A DNA stretch of 31,266 nucleotides, taken from NCBI GenBank assembly GCA_964345825.1, contig CAYFSI010000011.1:1-31266 (forward strand), read 5' to 3'. The position numbers and the translations under genes are program-made. This document shows positions 22,712 to 30,274 of this stretch, piece by piece (position 1 is the stretch's first letter; every line of letters begins with the position of its first letter). The stretch comes from JAAYDH01 sp964345825. Lineage in GTDB: Bacteria > Bacillota_I > Bacilli_A > RFN20 > CAG-826. The notes beneath the pieces were generated by a model that made no database searches, had not been told where the DNA came from, and saw only the letters and a list, made by a program, of their open reading frames with translations.

Positions 22712-24085
22712 TTATGCAATATCTACTGGTAAATCTTCAGGAATGGTATCAGGCAATTTACCCTTTTGCCAAATGTGTTCCATGATGTAGAGAGTCTCTC
22801 TAAGTTTTGCAAGAGTTCCATAGGTTCCGCCATCGTTGATGACAGCGTTTTTATAGTAATCGGGAGCGTTCTTAGAATAGTAATAGGTATTTAATGTACC
22901 AGTGACAAATGGTTGAGGAATGCCATAGGCAGCCATTGAAGTTTGAGCAACGGCTAAATCGTATACGGTTGGATCAACTTGATCTTGAATTTCGGCGATG
23001 TCATCTTCTGCGCCTAAATATGCGGGGACGTTGGCGCATTCAACGAAAGATTGAAGTTGAATTTCTTTACTTGATAAGTAAGAGATGATCTCTTGCATAT
23101 ATGGATACTTCTTAGCACTGGCAGCGAAGTTCATCATTAAAACTTTGCAATCAGCGAATGTTCCACCTTGCATGACGGTTCCTTCGGAAATGGCGCTTAA
23201 TCCAGCGACATCATCGGCACTTAATGTATAAGTTGGAATGAGAGTAATGCCAGTTTTGCTCTTACCAATTGCGGTGGTAAAGGCATCATAATGCCAGGCT
23301 CCACCAATCATGCTGAGAACGGCTTTGTTAGCAATTGTTGTGGCCCAGTTACTATCGCCAGGAAGTAGACCACCATTGTCATTATTGAAAGTGCGTTGCG
23401 CCCATCTTAATGAAGCGATTTCATCATCGCCTTGAGCGTAGCAGTTATTCTTTTCCAAATTTTTATAAATCTTTAAGGAAGTGTAGTTATTAGAAGCGTT
23501 GACCGCTAAGAGGTTGAATGAATAGTTAAATCCATCAGTATCAGAAATAGTAAAGGCTTTCGTTTTTGAACTCTTTGCGGCAGCGGCTTGCATTAAGCCT
23601 TCAAAAGATTGAGCCTGTTCAGCGGTGACATAGTCTTTGTTGTAATAAAGCATGAGGGCTTGCGAAATAAAGGGGACACCATAGAGATTGCGAACAGTAT
23701 CATATGTTGAATAAACGACATCGAGATATGAAGCTGGGTTATCATCAGTCACTTGGTTGATAAGCGTTTCATCAGTAAAAGGGTAAACTAAGCCTCTTTC
23801 GACCAGTTTTCCAATGTTGTCGTGAGCGGTGACGATGATGTCTCCACAGGCAGTATTGTCAGTCGCCATAGCTCCACCGACAGTACCGGTATCAACGCCG
23901 GTTACGCTAATGGTGTATTTGAAATCGGGATGCGATTCAACATACTCATTGCAAACTTGTTGATAAAATTCGGCGGATTCTTCGCCGACCCAGAGTGTGA
24001 TAACTGTGCTTTCGCCACAACTTACTAGAGGTAAAGTCATTCCAGCGAGAAGGAGCGCAGTAATCAAAATTTTTTTTGATTTCAT
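22712..24085 (-). CDS. malE: Maltodextrin-binding lipoprotein, MalE type
   Basis: Extracellular solute-binding protein of the CUT1 importer, anchored as a lipoprotein through Cys23 (lipobox LVSC). The mature part opens with ITLWVGEESAEFYQQV, the usual first strand and helix of bacterial extracellular solute-binding proteins (SBP_bac family 1/8). It continues with VPFISQALMLYYNKD and the later GGAWHYDAF block. It has 457 residues, slightly longer than typical. The gene is first in a five-gene unit with its own promoter, and an AGGAG site precedes the ATG. Binding of maltodextrin is inferred from the neighbours, since the substrate cannot be read from the sequence. Confidence 0.9.
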   Translation of the reverse strand: MKSKKILITALLLAGMTLPLVSCGESTVITLWVGEESAEFYQQVCNEYVESHPDFKYTISVTGVDTGTVGGAMATDNTACGDIIVTAHDNIGKLVERGLVYPFTDETLINQVTDDNPASYLDVVYSTYDTVRNLYGVPFISQALMLYYNKDYVTAEQAQSFEGLMQAAAAKSSKTKAFTISDTDGFNYSFNLLAVNASNNYTSLKIYKNLEKNNCYAQGDDEIASLRWAQRTFNNDNGGLLPGDSNWATTIANKAVLSMIGGAWHYDAFTTAIGKSKTGITLIPTYTLSADDVAGLSAISEGTVMQGGTFADCKVLMMNFAASAKKYPYMQEIISYLSSKEIQLQSFVECANVPAYLGAEDDIAEIQDQVDPTVYDLAVAQTSMAAYGIPQPFVTGTLNTYYYSKNAPDYYKNAVINDGGTYGTLAKLRETLYIMEHIWQKGKLPDTIPEDLPVDIA

Positions 24086-24130
24086 AATTATCTCCTATAT
24101 TTTTTCCTTCAAAGAAGAAGGTTCATAAAT

Positions 24131-24159
24131 AGTATATTTTCGTTTGAAAGAAAAAACAA
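24131..24159 (-). promoter_or_regulatory. Promoter of the malEFG operon
   Basis: Minus-strand -35 TTGTTT (24154-24159), 17-base spacer, -10 TATACT (24131-24136). The spacer holds TTTC-AAAC-GAAA, a small inverted repeat that could be an operator. The leader to malE is about 40 bases. Confidence 0.6.
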
Positions 24160-24176
24160 CAACAAAAGGCCGCATG

Positions 24177-24191
24177 ATGCGCGCACGCGTA
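24177..24191. other. 15-base alternating purine-pyrimidine tract, possible terminator of the RDD gene
   Basis: The tract atgcgcgcacgcgta alternates strictly. In the minus direction the sequence just after it can fold into a five-pair GC stem with one bulge, followed by a T-rich run, so it may belong to an atypical terminator. The RDD gene stop is about 20 bases away. Confidence 0.4.
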
Positions 24192-24212
24192 AAGAACAAG
24201 GAAATATGCCAA

Positions 24213-25004
24213 TTATTCTTCGGATACTAAGGGAACAAAGGATTTTTTGTCTATCACTTTCGTGCCAGTGACTAAATCGTGAAGTGTTCGCCCACTCTTA
24301 ACTAAGGAAGCTATTAGCAAAAAGACAAGTGGCATGATATAAAAAGTTTTTAAGGAAAAGAATAGAAAGGGGAGACATCCTTCAATAATTAGGATAAATA
24401 GAAAACGGAAAACGACTTGATACCAACGGGCTCGTGATTGATATCTAGTAGAAATTAATTGTTGCTCCGTGAAGAGTTGGCCAATCGTGGCTCGCCTTTT
24501 ATTTAATAAGGGGACCATCAATAGGAAGATGGTCAGTGAGACAGTGCCACACAAAACGTTGATTCCATAATGAATGAGGTCTTTATCAAAAGTCAGGTTT
24601 TTATAAGTACTATTTTCTTGCAATGATTGAATGTATTCATCGTATATTTCTTGGGTAGAATCAGGAATATTCTTAACAATATAGGTTCGTTCTTCTTCGT
24701 CGACATAAGTTTGATAGTTTTGATATTCATCCTCGTTACTCTCGTTGATTAAAATTTTTTCACCATAACCGGTTTCCAATTTGGTCATATCTTGGATTTC
24801 AACAATTTGATGTTTATATTGATTATAAGTATTGGCGATTGGAGTGTTCATACAGCCAAAATAGCAAAGCCAAAAAAAGAAAAAGATGATGCATATGTCA
24901 ATTAAGCCACCACCAAGACGTTGCATGAAATGCGGTTTAATATTTTCCGTGGTTGATTGATTAATTATTTTACTGTCTTCAGCAGGATTATTGGTTCTTT
25001 GCAT
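24213..25004 (-). CDS. RDD family membrane protein
   Basis: Integral membrane protein of the RDD family, whose members have been linked to ion or solute transport but whose roles are mostly unknown. Family marks are RLGGGLIDICIIFFFFW near the start, RATIGQLFTEQQLIS in the middle, and GRTLHDLVTGTKVID near the end, carrying the conserved Arg and Asp residues. One helix near the N-terminus is followed by about 100 polar residues outside, then three to four helices. Start choice is uncertain. In-frame ATGs exist at 25043, 25010 and 25004. The first lies inside a terminator hairpin. The last is six bases after a perfect TATAAT with no ribosome binding site, as expected for a leaderless transcript. 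Confidence 0.75.
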   Translation of the reverse strand: MQRTNNPAEDSKIINQSTTENIKPHFMQRLGGGLIDICIIFFFFWLCYFGCMNTPIANTYNQYKHQIVEIQDMTKLETGYGEKILINESNEDEYQNYQTYVDEEERTYIVKNIPDSTQEIYDEYIQSLQENSTYKNLTFDKDLIHYGINVLCGTVSLTIFLLMVPLLNKRRATIGQLFTEQQLISTRYQSRARWYQVVFRFLFILIIEGCLPFLFFSLKTFYIMPLVFLLIASLVKSGRTLHDLVTGTKVIDKKSFVPLVSEE

Positions 25005-25010
25005 ATCCAT

Positions 25011-25016
25011 ATTATA
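25011..25016 (-). promoter_or_regulatory. Possible leaderless promoter -10 box of the RDD gene
   Basis: Perfect TATAAT on the minus strand, directly after the terminator of the ATPase gene and six bases before an in-frame ATG at 25004. No convincing -35 is visible. Confidence 0.4.
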
Positions 25017-25048
25017 AAACAAAAGACGGATATTTCTATCCATCTTTT
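25017..25048 (-). terminator. Terminator of the MsmK ATPase transcript
   Basis: Twelve-pair stem (AAAAGATGGATA with TATCCGTCTTTT, one G-U pair) closed by a GAAA tetraloop and followed by GTTTT in the minus direction. It lies about 16 bases after the ATPase stop. Confidence 0.8.
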
Positions 25049-25064
25049 CATTAACTGAACGACA

Positions 25065-26945
25065 CTAGCAGAGGCGCATGTCAGTCTCAGATTGCCATAC
25101 TTCAATATTTTCTCCATCAATCCAGACATTTGCTGATAACTCAGCAAATTGAGGTTCGACTTCAATGAGTAGCTTCTGAGCATTGATATCAAGAACGGCG
25201 TATTTTTGATTGCCGTAGTCGATTGTTCTTTCGACTGTGGCAGGAATTCCACCTTCGGGAACGATATGCATCGCTTTGCGATCAAAGACATAATGATATT
25301 TTTTCTTGTAGGCATCATTGCCTTCAATGGCGTTGATTTTAAAGCCATTGCTTTGAGGAGCAGGAATTTGAACTGACTCAATGTCATAGAAGAAGTTGAG
25401 AACTCGCTTGCCTTTCTCTTTAACTTCTTTTTTGCCGAAGAATCCATAGAGCATTTCTTGTTTCTTTACTGGAGAGAGGAGAGCTTCTTCACCGACTACG
25501 ATTTCTACTTTATCATTGAGAATCGCGAAGTGATAATCATCTCCAGGTTTGACACTTTCATCAACGAGCGCGAAGAGATAACGATCGCCATATTCGAGAT
25601 AGGCGAGACATTTATCTTCGATCTCTTCGATAGTGTGAACTTTGAGATGGAAGTCTTTTCCTGGCACAATTGCGTAAGGTGGAATTTCCATCATGAATTC
25701 TTTTCTTTCTCCTAAGGCTTCAACAAAAGCAGGAGGAAGAACGACTTTTTTATCAAGCACCACCATTTTTTTATTTTCCACTTTTGCTTGAACAGGAGTG
25801 AAATCTGGGATGGCAGAGATAAGAGTAATTTCAGTTTCTTTATCGAAGAAGTGAATCTTGTCATTATCGATGGCTAAGTTGACTAAATCACCGACTTCAA
25901 TGGGAGAACTTTCCACTGTTTTAATAGTGATATTTTTGCCGACATCTTTTAATGTGAAATCATCGCTTCCTAAACCAATTTCACCGTAGATAATGCTTTC
26001 GTTGCCGAGGTGTTCGACGGCGTTAACATGGCATTTTAAACCAGTGGATTTGTGGCTTGTCTTAATATGTTCTGGGCGAATGCCAAGAGTGACTTTTACA
26101 TCACCATGGATGTAGCTATCATGAACTTTGCTGACCTTTTCGAATGGTAATTTAATTTTGCTGCCATCGATGAATTCCATATCGACAATATCGCCAACTC
26201 TATTGAGAGTAACATCGAAGAAATTCATCTGAGGGCTACCAATGAATCCTGCCACGAATTTGTTATAGGGCTTATTGTATAAGTTCATCGGGGTGTCGAT
26301 TTGTTGGACATATCCCAACTTCATAACGACGATACGGGTGCCCATCGTCATAGCTTCGACTTGGTCGTGAGTAACATAGATAAAAGTGGTCGCTAGTTTC
26401 TTATGCAATTTGGTAATTTCGGTTCTCATCTGAGCCCGAAGTTTTGCATCGAGGTTACTGAGAGGCTCATCGAGTAAGAAGACTTTTGGGTCACGAACAA
26501 TGGCGCGCCCTAAGGCCACACGTTGACGTTGACCACCGGACATCGCTTTGGGTTTGCGATCAAGATAATCTTCAATATCCAATATTTTGGCGGCTTCCAT
26601 TACTTTTTCGTGGATGACTTCTTTTGAAACATGACGATTTTTTAAACCGAAAGCCATGTTCTCATAAACTGTCATATGAGGATAAAGGGCGTAGTTTTGG
26701 AACACCATGGCGATATCGCGATCTTTTGGTTCCATATCATTGACAAGAATGTCTTCAATGAATAAGTCACCTGCAGTGATTGCCTCAAGACCGGCGATCA
26801 TACGAAGTGTCGTTGATTTTCCACAGCCAGAAGGGCCGACGAAAACAATGAATTCCTTATCTTGAATATCAATGTTGAAATCATTAACTGCCTTGTGACC
26901 GTTGTCGTAGACTTTGTAAATGTGACTAAGCCTTAAATTTGCCAT
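25065..26945 (-). CDS. msmK: MsmK/MalK-type sugar ABC transporter ATPase with long C-terminal extension
   Basis: Energises CUT1 sugar import. The nucleotide-binding domain is complete: Walker A GPSGCGKST at 37-45, Q-loop FQNYALYPHMTV at 82-93, signature SGGQRQ at 136-141, Walker B VFLLDEP at 155-161, and His193. The usual TOBE region follows, with GIRPEH at 288-293 and its end at about 375 (IDNDKIHFFDKETEITL). MalK-type proteins normally stop here. This one goes on for about 250 residues, beta-rich, and its last 18 residues (IDGENIEVWQSETDMRL region) repeat the TOBE ending, so the extension may contain further TOBE-like domains. An AAGGAGG site precedes the ATG. The malEFG permeases encoded nearby have no other ATPase, so this is their likely partner. 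Confidence 0.93.
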   Translation of the reverse strand: MANLRLSHIYKVYDNGHKAVNDFNIDIQDKEFIVFVGPSGCGKSTTLRMIAGLEAITAGDLFIEDILVNDMEPKDRDIAMVFQNYALYPHMTVYENMAFGLKNRHVSKEVIHEKVMEAAKILDIEDYLDRKPKAMSGGQRQRVALGRAIVRDPKVFLLDEPLSNLDAKLRAQMRTEITKLHKKLATTFIYVTHDQVEAMTMGTRIVVMKLGYVQQIDTPMNLYNKPYNKFVAGFIGSPQMNFFDVTLNRVGDIVDMEFIDGSKIKLPFEKVSKVHDSYIHGDVKVTLGIRPEHIKTSHKSTGLKCHVNAVEHLGNESIIYGEIGLGSDDFTLKDVGKNITIKTVESSPIEVGDLVNLAIDNDKIHFFDKETEITLISAIPDFTPVQAKVENKKMVVLDKKVVLPPAFVEALGERKEFMMEIPPYAIVPGKDFHLKVHTIEEIEDKCLAYLEYGDRYLFALVDESVKPGDDYHFAILNDKVEIVVGEEALLSPVKKQEMLYGFFGKKEVKEKGKRVLNFFYDIESVQIPAPQSNGFKINAIEGNDAYKKKYHYVFDRKAMHIVPEGGIPATVERTIDYGNQKYAVLDINAQKLLIEVEPQFAELSANVWIDGENIEVWQSETDMRLC

Positions 26946-27015
26946 ATAGCCTCCTTATAGATTAGTGAAGTAGTACTAACCATTATTTTAACTTGTTTTG
27001 ATTGAAAGAAAAGTG

Positions 27016-27441
27016 TTATCTATCTTCCTCTAGGGGAGAAAGAGAGATACCCTTCCTTTCTAAATACAGGATAATTTCATTGCTACCCTTGATGTGCGAA
27101 GGCATCGAACAAAAGCGTTTTCTCTTAGAATAGATGAGGTACATCTCATCGATTAGGATAATCTTTTTGATTTTATCAAAAGGAAGTGTGTTTTTTATCC
27201 AGAAAATGCGATTGATTAAGCAGTCATTTTTCACTTCGACATAATGGAATAATTGATCAAGTAAAACAACGATTCCAATGATGGCGAATAAGCCCGCAAA
27301 AATATAGACAAGAATCGCAATCAAAAGGTTAGATCGGTCCCAAATAAAGTAACCTAGCGCGGCCAAAGATATAACAATGTCCACGATTAAAAAGATAACT
27401 AAGCCTTTTATGGGGTAAGTTCTTAACTTTTGTTTCTTCAT
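27016..27441 (-). CDS. Small membrane protein with PH-like domain
   Basis: A 141-residue protein with two membrane helices at about 12-33 and 40-62. A beta-rich cytoplasmic part (about 67-131) follows, with the layout of bacterial PH-like domains: VEVKNDCLINRIFWIKNTLPFDKIKKI. The first base of its ATG is the last base of the pullulanase stop (TAATG), so translation is coupled. The next gene on the same strand is the transporter ATPase. Function is unknown; the context suggests that it serves the membrane machinery for starch use or is simply carried in the operon. PH-like assignment is by pattern only. Confidence 0.7.
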   Translation of the reverse strand: MKKQKLRTYPIKGLVIFLIVDIVISLAALGYFIWDRSNLLIAILVYIFAGLFAIIGIVVLLDQLFHYVEVKNDCLINRIFWIKNTLPFDKIKKIILIDEMYLIYSKRKRFCSMPSHIKGSNEIILYLERKGISLSPLEEDR

Positions 27442-30263
27442 TAGATGACTTTCTTTAATACTGCTGATGTATTAGCCGATAAGTTTATGGATGAATAAAT
27501 GGTTCCGGGAATTAAAGAAGCATTGTTAGAGAATAATAATTGATAACTATTGCCAAGAGAGACATTGCCATTATTTAGCCCATGAACAACGAATAATTCA
27601 CCCTCTTCAGTATTCAAACGATAGGAAATTAGACCAGTCGAATTATTCGCTGACGCTCCTAAAATAGCATCGTTAATTTCAGCGCGAGTCGAGAGAGTTA
27701 ATTGTGGGTTTTGTTTGCGGAAAGCAATTAATTCTTTAAACCACTCAAACATCGACAAATTGTCTACTTTCAAAGAGTAATCCATATTATTAATTAAATC
27801 GCCCACGTTATAGGAGTTACCAGAATATTTTTTCACTTCTCCATCCATGTAAGCTTTGCTTCTCATAAAGTCTTCGCCTTCTTGCATGAAAGGAACACCC
27901 TGAGCGGTGAAGACCACCATTTCTGATTGAGAATAGACATTATTTAATGAACGAGATGTGGGCACTTTTTGAACGAGTTGATCATATAAGGTGTAGTTAT
28001 CGTGACACGAGACATAGTTAATCACTTGTTCAGGTTGAATTGTTTTAGCATTTGAGGAAAACACTCCTTCAATACCAGGAAGGATGCTCGAGGCATTTCC
28101 GACAAGACCTCCCACCCAGCCTAAAGTAGGATTATTATCTCCTCTGACGGCGTTACGGATGACATCGTTGAAGGCTCCAACGTAGTTGCCTTCTCCGGCG
28201 AAATAAGATTGAGACAAACTAGATTGAACGGTTTGTTGAGAGGTTAAAGCAGTACTTGAGGTTCCACCTTTTAGTTTGGAAGTACCACCCGTCCAAGGTT
28301 CACCATAGACCATGATGTCATCATATACAGCCGAACAATCTTGATAAACATCAATCATTGTTTGATTATCCATTAAACCCATTAGGTCAAAACGGAAACC
28401 AGATAAATGATATTCATCAATCCAGAATTTGCTGGATTCACGGACAAATTTATTGACCATGAATCTTTCGCTGGCCATTTCGTTTCCACAGCCAGATCCA
28501 TTATAGGGAACACCACCGGATTTAGTGCGGTGATAATAATAAGGCATAATCTTTTGGAAATTAGAATCAGTGAATGAGGAAGTATGATTATAAACAACGT
28601 CCATATTAATGTTGATTCCGGCTTCATGGAAAGCCATCACCATTTCTTTAAATTCGCGAATACGAACTGCTCCATCCATTGGATCGGTGGAATAACTTCC
28701 TTCGAGAACGTTATAGTTTTGTGGATCATATCCCCAGTTATAGTTATCAGTTCCCATAGAAGTGTCGAGAGTAGATTCATCAATGCTTGAGAAATCATAG
28801 AATGGCTGAATTTGAACATGGGTGACGCCAAGTTCTTCCATGTGATCTAATCCGGTTTTAATGGTTGTTAAGCCTTCTGTGTAGGTGGTGCCAGTTTCAG
28901 CCAAGCCGCTGAATTTTCCACGTTTACTTTCAGTAACACCACTATTTGGATTAATAGTCATATCGCGAACATGAATTTCATAAATCGAAGCATCGGTTCC
29001 GTTATCGCCAAAGTCGGGGCGAGTATCGAGATCCCAGCCATCAATTTCAGCATTAAGAGCAGCAAAATTAACCACCATGCCACGCTTGCCGTTTACACCA
29101 GCTGATTTTGCGTATGGGTCAACAACTTCGTTAGTGCCTAGAGAGTTAACGACGGTATAAGTATAATATTTATTTGATAAATCACTATTGACCGTGTAAG
29201 ACCAAACGCCATCATTTCCATATGTCATTGCGTAGGTATTTGCCGGGGTGAGATCGTCAATATAGTCACCACTATCATAGATTTTTAAGGTTACGCTTGA
29301 ACAAACAGGCGCCCATAATTTAAAGGTAGTAGCAGTAGGCATTGTTGGATTGCCCGCAAAAGATACACCTAAATCATCACCGGTATATGAATATTCAGAG
29401 ATAAACTCATCAGATTCAAAATACTTTGTTAGTATCATCGTGCTGCTATCGGTAAAATTAGCAGAGAATTTATAACCGACTGTAACAACATCGCTAATAT
29501 TAATATCTTTCTTAAAAACTAGATTGCACTCAGCAAAGATGACATTAGCCACTTTCTTTGTGACAGAATCTTCAACGGAGAATGAGGTTTCAGCTACTCC
29601 GTTAATGAAAACTTCAAAACGAGGGGAGTAAATCTTAAAATCTGTTTTGCTAGTATCTATCATGATATAAATTGTTCTTTTATCGACATATCGGACTGTA
29701 GACATAGTCGACATAAAGACGCTTGATTGCGTATAGAATAGTCTTGCCGTTGAACTCTTGGCATAGAGTCTTTGAATGCCACCAGGATTAGTGGGAGCTA
29801 CTTCACCTAATAGGTCACTATCAGGGTCTTTGCTATAAGTTCCCGACCAGGTAGCAGTAGTTGATTGACAAGTTGTGATAACAATACCAATATTGCTAAT
29901 ACTTTCGCCATCAGCGGCGACATCAGCAACGGGAATATCGCAAATAACACCAAAGGCGTTATATTTAGTGAATTCGTACCACCAACCATTTCCACCTCCA
30001 GTATCCCAAGCCCAAATTCTCCATTTGTCATAATTGCTATATGACTCATTGTTGTCATTTCGGCGATAGAATACGCGAATTACATCCGTGGTTTCTTCTT
30101 CTAAAGAATCGTAATCGGTTTCATCTAGTTCGAAAGCTTCGACTTGAGTGGGAAGAGTCAATACGACATCTTCTTCATCTGGTCCGTAGCCTTCTCCGCC
30201 ACATGCGACAAGACCAATTGTCATAACCACGGATGCGAGTAAGGCAAAAAGTTTCTTTTTCAT
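27441..30263 (-). CDS. Type I pullulanase, surface lipoprotein
   Basis: Cleaves alpha-1,6 branch points of pullulan, amylopectin and limit dextrins at the cell surface. Lipid anchor at Cys21 (LVAC). Residues about 62-160 are a CBM41-like starch-binding module with aromatic clusters WRIWAWD (81-87) and GWWYEF (93-98). A further beta domain lies at about 190-290 and a CBM48-like domain at about 300-390. The GH13_14 catalytic domain carries the type I hallmark YNWGYDP (508-514), region I DVVYNH (555-560), nucleophile Asp626 in FRFDLMG, acid Glu655 in VYGEPW and CHDN at 753-756. It is 940 residues, complete. Its AGGAGG site includes the stop codon of the amylase gene, 11 bases upstream. Confidence 0.95.
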   Translation of the reverse strand: MKKKLFALLASVVMTIGLVACGGEGYGPDEEDVVLTLPTQVEAFELDETDYDSLEEETTDVIRVFYRRNDNNESYSNYDKWRIWAWDTGGGNGWWYEFTKYNAFGVICDIPVADVAADGESISNIGIVITTCQSTTATWSGTYSKDPDSDLLGEVAPTNPGGIQRLYAKSSTARLFYTQSSVFMSTMSTVRYVDKRTIYIMIDTSKTDFKIYSPRFEVFINGVAETSFSVEDSVTKKVANVIFAECNLVFKKDINISDVVTVGYKFSANFTDSSTMILTKYFESDEFISEYSYTGDDLGVSFAGNPTMPTATTFKLWAPVCSSVTLKIYDSGDYIDDLTPANTYAMTYGNDGVWSYTVNSDLSNKYYTYTVVNSLGTNEVVDPYAKSAGVNGKRGMVVNFAALNAEIDGWDLDTRPDFGDNGTDASIYEIHVRDMTINPNSGVTESKRGKFSGLAETGTTYTEGLTTIKTGLDHMEELGVTHVQIQPFYDFSSIDESTLDTSMGTDNYNWGYDPQNYNVLEGSYSTDPMDGAVRIREFKEMVMAFHEAGININMDVVYNHTSSFTDSNFQKIMPYYYHRTKSGGVPYNGSGCGNEMASERFMVNKFVRESSKFWIDEYHLSGFRFDLMGLMDNQTMIDVYQDCSAVYDDIMVYGEPWTGGTSKLKGGTSSTALTSQQTVQSSLSQSYFAGEGNYVGAFNDVIRNAVRGDNNPTLGWVGGLVGNASSILPGIEGVFSSNAKTIQPEQVINYVSCHDNYTLYDQLVQKVPTSRSLNNVYSQSEMVVFTAQGVPFMQEGEDFMRSKAYMDGEVKKYSGNSYNVGDLINNMDYSLKVDNLSMFEWFKELIAFRKQNPQLTLSTRAEINDAILGASANNSTGLISYRLNTEEGELFVVHGLNNGNVSLGNSYQLLFSNNASLIPGTIYSSINLSANTSAVLKKVI

Positions 30264-30274
30264 AAGTTTACCTC

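Noticed and set aside
24131..24159. A catabolite-response (cre) site in the malE promoter spacer
   Set aside because: The TTCAAACGAAAATA segment has the central CG but misses the G and C of the outer TG...CA, so it is too weak to claim.
26946..27015. A separate promoter for the MsmK ATPase gene
   Set aside because: TAAAAT at 26985-26990 could be a -10 box and an imperfect inverted repeat (GGTTAGT/ACTAATC) follows, but no -35 fits; transcription from the amylase-pullulanase operon is as likely.
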